This document shows, piece after piece, positions 1 to 12,121 of a DNA stretch of 64,000 nt (positions are counted from its first letter, which is position 1; each line of letters starts with the position of its first letter). The DNA comes from Rostrohypoxylon terebratum (Eukaryota > Ascomycota > Sordariomycetes > Xylariales > Hypoxylaceae). The translations under genes and the position numbers were made by a program. The notes beneath the pieces are model-generated. The model saw only the letters and a list, made by a program, of their open reading frames with translations. It searched no databases and had not been told where the DNA came from. Location of the stretch: positions 1-64,000 of the forward strand of contig MU385985.1 in assembly GCA_022497145.1 (NCBI GenBank). Direction: 5' to 3'.

Positions 1-92
1 GATTACACTTGACCTCTACGATTACTGTTACCTTAAAATCAAGACCCCCTTATGAAGCTATACTTACTAAGCCTAAGTATAGGTTCGTCACA
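1..92 (+). mobile_element. 3' end of a solo LTR or LTR retrotransposon, cut by the window edge
   Basis: These 92 bases are identical to 13289-13380 and nearly identical (one substitution, one 3-bp TAA insertion) to the end of the element at 48549-48968. They stop at the same TTCGTCACA terminus as those copies, so this is the U5 end of the same LTR family. The upstream part is outside the window, so neither the full length nor a target-site duplication can be checked. The identity implies a recent insertion or gene conversion. The end lies inside the 3' part of the F-box gene read from the other strand. Confidence 0.85.
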
Positions 93-1151
93 AAAGCCTT
101 TTCCCTCATGCCATCCGCTCTTCACTGCACCACTAGGCTTATCTCGATTTTTGGTGTCTTGGATATATTCAACCATTGCCTTCCATTTCCAATACGATGG
201 TGAACGGCAATTTCCAAAGTCATGATACGTCTTAATCGTGACCATCCAGCCATGAGCTGGATCTATCCATTCTACAGAAGCATCCCAATCTGTCAGACAA
301 AACTTACACGACCCCGTGCAATGATAGCCCCCTTCGCCGGACAATCTTCTATCTATAGGAGGTAGGCCGATGCTATCCGAACTTCCTGCGTTGATAGGTG
401 CATGCTTACACGCTAGGAATTGCCAGCCTCGATTATCTGCTTCCGGGCGCACCCATCTGCGCGTACCAGATAAGAAAAGCTCACCATCGATCAGTTTTGC
501 TATCCATGACTCATTTCGGAGTATATGGAGGCTATTATATGGGATTCTGAAGGAAAAGAATGTATAGATATTGTCTTGAAAGTGGATTCGATGATACACA
601 AAAGGAGAATCTGGGCTTTCGAGGTATTCGGATTCGGTTGGAAACTGATAGGAGATAGATGATGGAGGAAGCCCGTGTCGAGGTCCAAGAACTTGGTAGT
701 TCGTCACAAGCCTCGCAGTATTATAAAATAATGAATACATCGAGAAAAAGAATTCGCTTGACTGTGAAATATCATAGAGGGGCCTGGGAAGCTCGTCTCT
801 TGTCGTCTCATGCGTCAGGAGATTGGAGTATCTCCAAGGAATCCCAGACTCGTCAAATGGGTTAATCCTATTGCAGAAACAGCAATAGAACACCTCGGGA
901 ATGTCTTTCTCTAGGCGTACAAGGAGTGCTCCTTTTGCGGTTGGATCAAGTCGAGCATTGGTACTTTTGATTCCTAAAATGGAGGCTAGAGCCTTGCAGG
1001 TTAGAGCAAGGCAGATTTTATCTTCCGTTGGAAGATGGTCCGAGATGGTCAGGATTATGTCCACGGGGGATTCCAACAAGGGATAAATAGTCTTCGGAGG
1101 CTCGGCTTTCGCGCTTGCCTCCAGAGGCGGCGAATTTAACAAGACTGACAT
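39..1151 (-). CDS. F-box domain protein, C-terminus supplied by an LTR
   Basis: Single-exon gene for 370 residues. Residues about 24-60 (LLESPVDIILTISDHLP, then LALTCKALASIL) fit an F-box, the segment that binds Skp1 in SCF ubiquitin ligases; the rest has no recognisable substrate-binding repeat. A Cys-rich patch (YCCFCNRINPFDESGIPW near residue 90, and CTGSCKFC near 275) is typical of the large fungal family of F-box proteins of unknown target. The first ATG is used. The last 17 residues and the stop codon (39-92) are read antisense through the end of a retrotransposon LTR, so the native C-terminus has probably been replaced. Family assignment is good; the target is unknown. Confidence 0.8.
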   Translation of the reverse strand: MSVLLNSPPLEASAKAEPPKTIYPLLESPVDIILTISDHLPTEDKICLALTCKALASILGIKSTNARLDPTAKGALLVRLEKDIPEVFYCCFCNRINPFDESGIPWRYSNLLTHETTRDELPRPLYDISQSSEFFFSMYSLFYNTARLVTNYQVLGPRHGLPPSSISYQFPTESEYLESPDSPFVYHRIHFQDNIYTFFSFRIPYNSLHILRNESWIAKLIDGELFLSGTRRWVRPEADNRGWQFLACKHAPINAGSSDSIGLPPIDRRLSGEGGYHCTGSCKFCLTDWDASVEWIDPAHGWMVTIKTYHDFGNCRSPSYWKWKAMVEYIQDTKNRDKPSGAVKSGWHEGKGFCDEPILRLSKYSFIRGS

Positions 1152-3813
1152 CGCGTAGAACGGAAAGTGAGCTTTTCTCGAAGCAGCGAGGAAAATAACG
1201 TAGGGTAAGAAAATTTAGGAGATATTATCTTGGGAAATGGACATCGGAGAGAGCTTTATTACATTCTACATAGGAGCCTTGAACTAGACCCAAAACTTAC
1301 TTCATTTTCGTAAAATCAATTTCGATATAGTTTATTGTTGTGGAAAGTATATATCTGCGAAGAAAAGTTAACTCATTTTGACGGCTTCAAGAGAGTAGCT
1401 TGGTGTGCACTGTGAATCGAAGCTTGTCGTCTTTAGGGGTCGAAATGGCAGATAGAGCGCGAGCTAGCTACTTTTGTCTTTCTTCCTAAAAATCTATGAT
1501 ATGATATGAGGCGAGTTAGGCAAGAGTCAGCCAAACCCGTGCCGAGGTGATTTATCACTCCTGGGGAATAGGGGCTGCCAGTGGCTGAGCTCCTTGGACT
1601 ATGGCGCTTAGCTATTGAAAAGTTTAACGGGAAAATTACTAACAAACCTGAGATTTAGCTTCACTACTGCTGACATAATGACGAAGGCTTATAGAAGAAA
1701 TTTGAAACTGGTGAGTGAGATTTTGATATCTTAAAGATGGTAATGCTACGTGACATTAAATGTCTATCGAATTTCTTGACTTAACATCTAGTGTATGATC
1801 TTCCGGCCGTACCGGGCAAGACACCGGCACTTATATCTACCCACATCAGCGGTAAGTTAAGTTGACTGGTATTTTGAGTGCTACTAGACTCCAGTGATCT
1901 GGATATCTACCAATGTTGTGCTAAGATATGGGTTTCTTCATAAATATTATACCTTTCTATTCTGCGCTTATAACTACCATGATTGGTCTTTGATATCGTT
2001 GGCTCCTAAATCATACTAGCAGACTAGACAAGGATATGGCCGGTAATCGTTGATCTTAACGCCCATGCCTAATACCAAATGGGATATCTTGGAACTTTTG
2101 ACGTGAACTAATTAGCAAGGAAGATCTTGGACCGGGCTTTTTCCAAGCAATATCATGCTAATGCTGACAATACTGAGGGCTTTGTTGTAGCAAAATCTTA
2201 TTTTGTAACCATGATGTATAAATCATTGACGGTCTCCCTGATGGGTTGGGATTTTCCGATGCTGCATGTAAAGTATTCTCTCCGGATTGTCCGTCTGAAA
2301 AAAAAATGCGCCTCTCCGCATTCTTTGCCGTAGCTTTGGCGCCCCTTACGGCATTGTGCGCCCCGAAATGCCCCAAATAAGGGGCCTCGAAATTTTGCAC
2401 ACGGGTCACACTAGCCCCTTCCCCCGAAAGTGACCGGAGCGAGATTCAATGAGTTCGCCTATAGGTACTTGTTCCTAGTCAAGAAGGATATCAATTTGGC
2501 GTTCCATTATATCCTGGAATATATCGCACGTCCACAAACTTCGAGCTGGAAAATTACCATCTGCTCCAGCTGCGGTCCAGAATGGCGCTCAGAACGCGCT
2601 CGACTTGCCACTCCATCGCTGTACTACTAGGCACGGAATTCGAGGACAACATGACGTGGCTTAATTATCAAGGCCCGTTTAGTACAATCGTGGATCAGTT
2701 TCGCTAGGAGGATGGATGCATTACTGAGCATGTGAGCTACCAGATTGCTCCGTGAAAAAAAAAAAAAGCCAGTGACTGAAACTCACAGACTCTTAGGTAC
2801 TTTACACATGGGCGTGCGGATTTCTTCGGAAAAGCCGTATGGCTCTCAGCAGCATCTGATAAGCTTCGATTTTTAGATGAAAATTGCTGAATTGTGTGTG
2901 GGTCGTTACGTTAACCTTGCTTGCATTCGTGTCTGCTGTGCCGCAGCTTTGGGCACCTCTGATGCAATTCTTCTGATCTACGAAGTACACCGTGGATTCA
3001 ATTGCTTACCTACCAATACCGTAAGATGAGGATAGATACCGCTTTCATCATACTTCGTGCAAAACACGATTGCAAAACGCGCAGGTACAGCAAGTAGGTG
3101 ATTTTGGAAATCTTGGATAGCGATCATGCCGAGGAGGCATTGCTGGAATTGTCCATTTAGGGCTGAGCTCAGTGTTGTATTTTAGGGGGCTGTTAACTAG
3201 AGGACTGGGTCCGAGCCACCTAAAAATACTCGCTGAGAGCCGTACATTAAGCGAGTTACTGAATGTTGCCTAGCACCTGTTGAGGCTGAGTTTCAAGTAT
3301 CATAATATGGTCCACTGCATGGCGGAATTGTGATCAGTTCAGTAGACAAAGCCAGTTTCATTGGCGAATCGACTCGAAGGATTCAGACCATTTATCACAC
3401 TCATTTAGGCCGGACCACATGGTCTAACGCTTCCATTGCAAAAACACATGGGTCTAGTGCCAGCGATACGGCTACAATAGGTTTAGTTGTGTAGGTTACA
3501 AGGAGTTGTGGGAACAATTCCGCGCCAAAGGAACGAAACAGTGGGCTGAAGAAGTCTAACAGCGTCTATCATGGGTATCGAAAAGCGAAACTCGGCCAAT
3601 CGTGGAATGAATTGTGGGAACTAGAGAGCCGTATGCAGCTTCCGTGTAAATAAGTCGGAATTGCCAGCTAGGACTCGTTAGAATTAGGATTCTCAAATCC
3701 CTCATTAACTCTTCGCCAGCCCTGAGACGGGAGGGGATTTTACTTCCTTCTTTCCTCTCTTTTGTCAGTACACGTCGGCGACAGACCACCTCGAAGTTTC
3801 AACGCCGCCCACG
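1152..3813. other. intergenic, no gene recognised
   Basis: About 2.7 kb with only short ORFs (under 85 codons) that lack protein-like composition. A short GC-richer island lies near 2300-2440, and a poly-A run of 13 at 2755-2767. No RNA gene was recognised. Confidence 0.5.
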
Positions 3814-5061
3814 ATGACGCGGTCGTCGAGATTCGCGGTCGTAGCGTTATGTGTTCTGGGTATAGGGGGAGTTAACGGGGACGATGTAAACAAATTCACA
3901 TATCCGGCACAAGATGGCCTCAAATACAACTACCGCGACACAATCCTAACGTCATACGAAGGCAATATTACGTCGCCAGTGATGTACACATTTTGTCAAA
4001 ATTCCGAAGGAAACGTCGAACGTGGGTTTCAGCGAACATCGAGTACTGGGTTGACGACGTCGCTGATGAGAATATAGAGGAACTGTACAACCATGTCAAT
4101 GGACCTAATACAACCGCAGCGATACTTCTCGATTTCACCGTCGACAAGAGTGTAACGTCGTGCTGGTTCAATATCAGACTCGACGAAACTGGTAGTTCTG
4201 TCGGTGCGAACAGCGCAAACTTCCAGTATAACTCCACCGAAGGAGAGCGGGTACGTCAAGATCAAATACTCATTTAACCCTAGGGATCGTGATCCGACGG
4301 CGTAGACAAAGGTATCGGGATCTCCTACCCGACCCGGACCTCTAGCGCGATTCGGCCTAGCATTTAGCCGAGATGAGTCGGGGGTAGCCGATGACCTTTT
4401 CCACATTCCTCGCTCGGATCGTTTGACGGAAGAATTACTACAGTACCGGCTAACGAAAGAGTTTACCAAATAGAAAACGTATAGCTTGGCGCCGACCTCC
4501 ACCTCCACATCTGGTTCCCCAACTGCAACCAGCACTACGAACCCCGCCATAGCGTCGACAAGCGCGTCGACTGCGTCTGCTAGCGCCTCAGCTAGCAATT
4601 CCTCCGGGTTGTCGACGGGGGCCTCGGCAGGCGTTGGTGTTGGAGTAGGGCTCGTCGGGGTAGCGCTTGGAGCAGCAGCTGTCTTTTTCTGCTACCGACG
4701 GCGAAAGAAGCGGGGAGTGGTGGACGACAGCAACGAGAAAGGAGGAGCAGGCGGCCCAGGCGGTCCAGATGGTCCAGACGTCTCATCGGCACCTTCTGAG
4801 TTGATGGGTTCGTCTCAGTATCCGCCGTCGGCTGGCGTACCGCCAAGTACTAAAGCGGGCTACTACGCACCAGTTCCCAACAGCGAGATACACGAGGCAC
4901 CCGCGTTCCAAGATGGTGTTCAGAAGGCCGAGTTGGCCACACCGTTCGTCCCGTACAAAGATGCGGGCGCGGGAGTGCAGCAGCAGAAATTTCACGACAC
5001 GCCGTCGATCGCGCCGACGCAGGAGATGGAGGACACGTCTGTAGTGCACGAGATGCCATAG
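3814..5061 (+). CDS. secreted, single-pass membrane protein with a frame break
   Basis: The ATG at 3814 opens a signal peptide (hydrophobic FAVVALCVLGIGGVNG), then an ectodomain with two Cys. Coding continues in another frame from about 4033 (ANIEYWVDD... to CWFNIRL...), then through an intron 4251-4473 (GTACGT, branch GGCTAAC, acceptor AAATAG) that closes the frame exactly into 4474-5061. The last exon encodes a Ser/Thr-rich stalk, a Gly/Val/Ala transmembrane helix (start GASAGVGVGVGLVGVALG), the stop-transfer YRRRKKR and a Pro-rich tail of about 120 residues. This layout matches fungal cell-surface proteins of unknown role. The change of frame near 3995-4032 is either a real frameshift or a 38-bp intron (GTCAAA...TTTCAG), shorter than the other introns here. 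Confidence 0.6.
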
Positions 5062-6010
5062 AACGTATCCATCAGCGTATGGATGGCTATTTTTTCGCCC
5101 ATTTTTTTTTTAGAAAAACATATAATGTACTAATACGAAAGTAAACAAAAACATTGTCTTCTTCGGACAAGTTACCTAACCCAGCCGGTTTTGCTATGTA
5201 CCTAGTATGTATTTGAATGCGCAATTAGGTATCGAACAGGGCTTGCTTCGATTTGCCGGCGGTGAGGGGAAGAAAAAAGACTGGGCAGTCAGCCGGCAGG
5301 CTAACTGGCTAGTAATAGGGCGAGGCGACTCGGGGAAAGACAGGCAAATGCATATATTCGATACCTCCGTGTTAGTTATTCAGCATTAACGCACGTCGGC
5401 AAGGTAGCACGCAGCCGACGTCGTATAGATGACTGGTCGGGATCTTGCCGAGACCGGGTTTACGTATGCGCGCTGGGTTTTGCGCTCAACGCAAGGTCAC
5501 CCAATCTGAGCCATGTCTCTTAACCGACCTATAGTTCGACGGGAAGTTCGCGGAGGGCGGGTACGTGCACATGGTGACATGGGGAATAAGTTACTCTCGT
5601 GGATCCTTACCCCATTCTCCCCCATTCCCCAACTTCCAGGGGTTCCCTGAATACTTTGCAAGTATGTACTGTGATCTTCAGCGTCCACATACCTACCAAG
5701 TAAGCACCGAGATGCACGGCTGTTCTTGGGGTAGGTAAAGGGCGTGTGTCTCTGTCCTTACTCCGAGATTTCAGCCTATGCGCGTCATCTGCTGCTCGAG
5801 GGTTGGCGAGCCTTGAAAGCCCTACCGATCCTAATAGCCGAACTGGGGTGAAAGCAAATGACATGATAGACTAAAAGCATTGCTCTTCCCCATTCTTTAC
5901 AATCAAATATATTCTCCGATCGCCAACTTCGATATCCCCGCGGACTTATCCACGTTACGTACTTGCTGCGGAGTTAAGGCTTCAGAAAGAGAGTTGGAAA
6001 ATCAAGAGCC
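5062..6010. other. intergenic, no gene recognised
   Basis: 3' flank of the membrane-protein gene and promoter of the sugar transporter. A T-run lies at 5102-5112. Short ORFs here show no protein-like composition. Confidence 0.5.
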
Positions 6011-7721
6011 ATGGCGGGCTGGTATACCCTTGGGGTCGCGCTCTTCGCCGCCATCGGCACATTTCTCTTCGTACGTTCATTCCGCTGTTTTTCGATTCAA
6101 GTCAAGCAAGGCCTTGCTTGTGTGGTGGACTTCTGTTCTAACTTCTCCCATCATAGGGCTTTGACACGGGCATTGCTACTACCAGTAAGTTTCTCACGCA
6201 AAGACGGAAATAAAAGTCAAAATGCCACATGAACAACTCGCCAACTCAATCTCGATTAGCTATCGCCCACGAGAGTTGGATCGATTACATGAACCACCCC
6301 AATAATGGCCTCACCGGTGCCGTAGTAGCAGTGTACATCGCCGGCGAAACGGTCGGCGCTCTCACCCAGACTTTCATTGGAGATAGATTAGGTCGCATCC
6401 GGTTCATGCAGCTACTATGCATTATCGTGACGATCGGCACCACAATCCAGACGGCCTCCGTTAACATCGGTATGTTCCTAGCGGGTCGCGCCATTGCTGG
6501 TATGGCGGTTGGCGGCATGGTCGCAACCGTCCCTATTTATCTCAGTGAGATATCGGCGCCCGACCAACGCGGCCTCATCGGCGGCATTTCTGGCTGCGGT
6601 ATCGCTTTCGGTACCATGATGTCCAATTGGGTCGGCTTTGCGTGCTCGTACGCGCCGTACGGTTCAACGCAGTGGCGATTGCCCCTCGGCTTACAGATCC
6701 CCTGGGGCGTGATTATGTTCGCGGGCTTGTCGACGTTCATGCCGGACTCACCGCGACAACTTCTACGCAATGGCAAGGTCGAAGCGGCGAAACGCGAGTT
6801 CGCGAGGGTGCGAAGAGATTTGAAGTCGCACGAAGTGCATGAGGAATTCGCGCTCATGCAAGCGCTGATCGAGTTCGAGATGGCCCGTGAGATCAAGTCG
6901 TACCGCGAGGTGTTCACCTTATTCGGACGCCGGGCTTTCGTCTCCATCATAGTACAAACGATGACAAGTTTATCTGGTGTCAACGTTGTGCAGTACTACC
7001 AACCTATCTTGTCGGTGAACCTTTTTTCTATTTTAATTCAGTAAAAGGAAAATTATTTTTTAATTTTTTACATTAAATCCAGATCGACAACTAACAGTTA
7101 CCTAGTTACAAGTCGCTGGGGATACAGCAGCAAACTATTTTTGCACTCGCCGGCGTGTACGGCACTATTGCTTTCGTCTCGAATGTGATAACGACGCGAT
7201 ACTTGACCGACCAGTGGGGTAGACGGAAGATGATTATAGCGGGCACGTCCGGTCTGATTCTGATCATGATATACATCGCGGTGATGCAGCGCGAGTTCCA
7301 GAACACCGATAACCGCATTGGAAAAGGTTTCGCGGTCCTCGGCATCTACTTGTACGTGGCTTGGTACTATGCTATGATCAACAGCACAACATGGCTGTAC
7401 GGAGCCGAAGTCCTGCCAATCGCGTTGAGGAGTAAAGTGATGGGGCTTGCAGCGGCTGGCCACTTCATCGTCAACGTTGGCATAACGGAAGCCGGACCCA
7501 GCGCGTTTGCTAATATTGGGGAGAATTATTACTACGTGTTTGTCGGGTGTACGCTACTCTTCTTGACTATTGCATACTTGTACTTCCCGGAAACACGCCG
7601 GAAGACGCTCGAAGAGATTGCCACGGCATTTGGAGATAAGGTTGTGCTTGTTGGCGATGGCCCGATTGATGGGCAACACGTAAAGGGGCAGGATGAGGAA
7701 ACGGCAAGCGTTGCGAAGTAG
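6011..7721 (+). CDS. MFS sugar transporter
   Basis: Four exons: 6011-6070, 6157-6184, 6260-7014 and 7113-7721; all frames close, giving 483 residues. It belongs to the sugar porter family (12 membrane helices, plasma membrane, sugar uptake by proton symport or facilitation). Visible marks are GFDTGIATT in helix 1, GDRLGRIR after helix 2, PDSPRQLLRNGKVEAAK at the start of the central loop, GVNVVQYYQP in helix 7, DQWGRRKM between helices 8 and 9, and PETRRKTLEEI after helix 12. The splice sites are ordinary (GTACGT, GTAAGT, GTGAAC). Intron 3 (98 bp) contains stops and an A/T-rich centre; joining at TCG|TCG gives PILSSLGIQQQ, as expected in this family. The substrate cannot be read from sequence. 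Confidence 0.9.
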
Positions 7722-8457
7722 GAAAACTAGGCCACAGCGCCCACCACTTCTATCACTCCCCCCGAGCGACACGTCTGTGTCACGGCCATAATAGGTATAT
7801 AGGTACCTATACAGATTCTAATTTGAGGTAATATCTATCTGCTAGGTAGCTAGGTAATATTATGTATTAAGCCATCACCGACCCGCCTGCAGGCACAGAT
7901 CTTGGATCTCATCGTACATCTACAAACACGCAATTTCACATATACTAAACTCAATGCAGGCTAGTTTCAGGGGTAGCTACGTATGACAACACATTACACA
8001 TAGATCTCAACACGATCTAGATTCGTCATGACGAAAGGACAACTGCTTCACTGTGCACCTTGCCGTTGATTGCTAAGCAGGTTGCAATTCTGATTTGGTA
8101 ACGCTACGGATAACCACAGCAAAGATAACCAAGTGCAGCGGGAGAAGGCAGTTCCGTCAGACAATTTTGACGCAAGCGCCGTGAGGCAGCGATACGGAAG
8201 GATAGAGACATAATTGGTGACGTAATTTGTGTTGGGAGGTTTGTCGAACAGAGCCCAACAGCAAAGTAAGGCAAGCTTGCTTCGCAACCATCTGTAGAAG
8301 CTCAGGTATAAAAGTCGGTGGTCCTGGAGCTCATCCAGGTGAGAATTTCCAAACCAGCTCTCCATACCTACCCTCAGTACATGCCTACCTACATTACTAC
8401 AACACCAAGTTCATCATCAAACATCAATATCAGCCTTTTCAAACACAAACTTTCATC
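7722..8457. other. intergenic, contains TAGGTACCTA-type motifs
   Basis: Terminator region of the sugar transporter and promoter of the small SMP-like gene. A cluster of GGTACCTA/CTAGGTAG words lies at 7793-7858. No gene seen. Confidence 0.5.
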
Positions 8458-8733
8458 ATGGACAACAAGCACTCCATGACTCAGAGCGATGCCTCTCGCA
8501 TCCAGTCGACCCAGGTTCGCGCTTCATAGCATGCCATCTTCCTTTCTTCTAGACTAATTATAGTTTCATAGGCAAAGAGTGGCGGGGATATGTCCTCGGG
8601 CGGATTTGCGGCCCGCGCCCAGTCGGCCGCGGCGACAAATGCCAATGCGCAGCCCAGCTCTGGGCACCAGGGTAGTGGATCGGGTCATGGCACCTCGGGT
8701 GGCGCCTCTGGCGGTGCCGGGTCGAAGAAATAG
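8458..8733 (+). CDS. small SMP-like (seed maturation protein type) hydrophilic protein
   Basis: Two exons, 8458-8514 and 8572-8733, give 72 residues. The intron 8515-8571 uses GTTCGC, a GACTAAT branch and CATAG. The protein starts MDNKHSMTQSDASRIQSTQ and continues with GGDMSSGGFAARAQSAA, the signature of short fungal proteins carrying an SMP-like segment; the tail is Gly/Ser rich and ends in two Lys. Such proteins are very hydrophilic and probably disordered, and homologues are often linked with desiccation, conidia or stress; that role is inference here. The 5' flank (8370-8457) is rich in CAACA and CATCA, as in highly expressed fungal leaders. Confidence 0.75.
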
Positions 8734-9656
8734 TCCATTGGCAACGAAACTAATGCGAGGTCTCGATGGAGACCATGATATGAGCAACGACGCTATATCC
8801 AGGTAGTGTTGAGGATATGGCGGAATACATTACATTCATTGGACCCATGTATTTAGATACATAGCCACTCTTTTCACACATCAAGGATTACACGGCTCAG
8901 GGAGTGTCACTCATTGAAGTAGATAGCAATGAGGATACGCAGAAAGTTCGATCCTCAAACCAGATCACAATGACCAGTCATCAATCTGAGCACACTTGTT
9001 ATGCCGTATGTCTGCATTACTAATTCGACAAGCACAAGTTGGTGCCAGAGATGCCCCTAGATGTTTGCCGCACCCAAAGCTACTACCTAGTAGTGGCGTG
9101 GTCGCTGCTTAGTAGGTACCTAGTACGTAGGTAGTGTAAAAGAGATTTACAGACGCTACCTAGGCACTCTGTGAGTAATAGGGGCAGAGCACTCATTCTA
9201 TATTTTGCCATTGCAATGGTGGTTCACAAGAGACCCTTGTGGCTTCCCTTTATCATTTCTGGTCTTTAATCGAGCATCCCCACATATTAGTATACCTAGA
9301 TAATTCTTTTTTTCTTTTAAAAAAAGCCATACTGTCATAGTTCTAGCTAGTATTGCCTATCTATCTTAAATCTAGGCTGAGAAAGTCTGTCGTGAGCACA
9401 AACTACGCTCAACCAACGAACTGAACGAGTGTCCAATGTGATATGGAGGGCTATCGTACCCTTGCTAGGATAGTCTTGCTATGATACAACCTATAAAGGT
9501 ATAAACTACTAGGTAGATATGCTAGGTGTATAGGTACAGAGGTATTGGCTTAACTAAACAAATATATATCGATTTTATAAAACCTCCATGTTGTATCAAC
9601 GATGTCAGGAATCCTAGAGCATCAATTTAATACATTCCACATATGATCAAACAAAC
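8734..9656. other. intergenic between convergent genes
   Basis: About 0.9 kb, A/T-rich, with TAGGTACCTAG at 9112-9122 and CTAGGTAGATATGCTAGG near 9509-9526. No gene or RNA recognised. Confidence 0.5.
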
Positions 9657-10765
9657 CTAACTGAGCTTTTTCGAACGATTAGCAACTTGGGGCTTAGGAG
9701 ATTCTGACCGGAGCTATCAGATGAAAAATTAGTCATGTACTTAATCGAAACAAGGCTCAGGGGTAGGCTGTCCGGGAGAAACTTACGTAGAGCTCGACGC
9801 CAAGAGTATGCAAAAAAATCGCCATCCATCCTGATGTGCCAAAGACAAAGTTAAGCGCCGCAGCGACTTGGGCCGGATTGTTCCTATTGAAAACGGTTGC
9901 AGGGACGGCGATGTGACGATTAAGATCTTCTCCAGAGAAAAAGGAGGCACAATCCGGATACGCTGCCAAGGTCGCATTCTCACCCCCTAGAATAAAACTT
10001 ATCTTGTCACAAGGTTCTACATAATAGAAACCCCCTATCAGGGAGACTATTACGACGGATATCGTCATGAAAATCCTCATGGTAAGAATGGAGCCACCCT
10101 GAAAGAACACTAGTATCAGCAATCTACTTCTCATCTTTTTCAGATTCTTTCCAATGAAGAATTCTTGGCGATGACTATTGGATATGAGAACTTACGTAGA
10201 TCCAGGTACGTAACATCCAGGCCCGATGCTCCGCAATCTTGTGCTTCTTGGCGCTGATGCAGCCACGAGTTAACGTGTAAAGGAACATAACACCAAGTAA
10301 AGCTACCATAGACTGCGTATCTAGACCACCGCCCTGTGATCGTGGCGCAATCATAACGGCGGTAATGGCACCGGGAACCGAAAGGGCAACTGCGATCCAA
10401 CCAATAATTCGATGTAATCTCATCGCCTTGCGTCTCAGCACGGGGATGAACTGGATACATGCTAGCAAACTAGCGGGTAGAATGGTGGCCAGATGAGCGA
10501 AAAGTCCAACCCCGTAATACTTCTGAGTCAGATAGTAGAAACATTCGCCAGGCACCGCAAGATCACGACCGCCTGGGACCGAGCTACCACAGAAGCTACC
10601 GTAGAAATCGAGATATTTGAGCCGCGAAAAACTAAAAAGAGAAAAAGCACCACCAAGGATGAGCCAGAACAAGAAGTTGTACCCTTTGGAGAACCCCACG
10701 GGGCCATAGACTCGCTTGGCTAACGCCACGAAGGTACTTTCCGGAGTTCCAGTCGACGTCACCAT
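9657..10765 (-). CDS. DUF2306-type multi-pass membrane protein
   Basis: Three exons on the minus strand (10765-10196, 10098-9787, 9713-9657) give 312 residues. The introns start GTAAGT and end in TTCAG and GATAG, and all frames close. About seven hydrophobic helices are visible. The core ...LRRKAMRLHRIIGWIAVAL... followed by ...AEHRAWMLRTWIY (residues about 128-190) has the His/Arg pattern of the fungal DUF2306 family (His after RRKAMRL, and AEHR with the following WM). The function is unknown; the conserved His in membrane helices has led to suggestions of haem or metal binding, but nothing here proves it. The first in-frame ATG is at 10765. Confidence 0.8.
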
Positions 10766-12121
10766 TGTCAAAAAAAGGACAGGACCAAAGATTTAACGAT
10801 GAGATATCAATAAAGCATTTCAAAGAATCACACCTTGAGCGCCGATTGTCGAAGCCGATTTATAACTTTGCAAAACCCCTATTATATAGGTATCACAAAG
10901 AAAAGCACGACTTCAAAACAGAAGCAGAACCCTTCTTAAAAGGTGTAGTATGCTGACGTGGAGAATTTTGCGAAAGCAAGTGCTAGATCTTTGGTCCGTC
11001 CTGTAACGACGCGGCGCGGAGCAATACGTTGAACTCGGCCGGACCAATAGCGTGACTGGGATTGATCATACGTCCAAGGGTCGCTGTCGCTTTCGGATAG
11101 TAGCCGGCTCTAAGAGGTCGAATTGAAACGCCCCCCTAGAACCCTGACATCAGCTCATTGCCATAAAAAGATGCATTTCTCAACCAATGCTGTTGTTGAC
11201 TAATCCGCCGCATGAGATTCCTCCGCGATACGGGATCGGACACGGACTACGGTATTCGTAAGTCCGAAAACACAGGTTTTTGGGGACAAGGAAATGACCG
11301 CTGGATGATTCAACCACCTACCTACCTACTAGGTACTTACAATTGAATCATGAAGCTTCCCTATTCCTGTGATGAATATCGTACTATCATAGGAGTATGA
11401 AAAAACATTGAGTAAATAGAGGTAGGTACCTCCTATTGAAGCCACTAACACTGAGCGCTAACCCAGGGATAGGCATAAAATAATTTGTTGCCTTATTTTT
11501 TTTTAAATAGCGACGAAGATTTGGGAATTATTATTCAAGTCATACGACAAACGTTCTATCATCAATGTTGAGCTGTCTATCTATAACTAAGACGCCACCC
11601 CCGAGTCCAACCTCGGCGACGATAGAGGTGAGTAAGCTTATCTTGTCTAATTTCATGACCGCCGCATTCCAGTCTTATTACATGACAAAGGAAATCTTCC
11701 TTGCCTCGCGACAAAGCAGAGTGCCCCGATCGATGCCGCCACCTCCTATTTTCCATCCCTTGGCGATACCTAGATGGAATGCCCAGGGACTGTAAGTGAA
11801 TACCGAGTCAGTACAATGATGTGTTACTGCCGACGGGGATAGTAGAACAATTGAGTCGAGAATGATTGTCAAAGTATTTTTCTTTAGATTAATGCACGTC
11901 CTTTTACTTTGTGAGAATGTCGAGCTCTCAATCCTTTGACCAATTCACTAAGAAAGTAGGTACCTATTTCCAAGTAACGGACATTACCTATCCAAGTAGG
12001 TAAATGGGTGAGTATCCTACCGACTTTCTCACCAGAAATACATTTTGGTGGATATATGGAACTTGCTAAATTCTATACTCTATTCAATAGGTAGCTACAT
12101 TATTTCACCATTTCTCAATCG
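10766..12121. other. intergenic, no gene recognised
   Basis: A/T-rich sequence with several copies of the TAGGTACCTA-like word (11318-11338, 11420-11434, 11956-11970). Weak ORFs only. Confidence 0.5.

Noticed and set aside
4029..4598. 189-codon ORF on the minus strand
   Set aside because: It is antisense to the exon and stalk of the membrane-protein gene, whose signal peptide, helix and splice sites are convincing; the ORF comes from codon bias.
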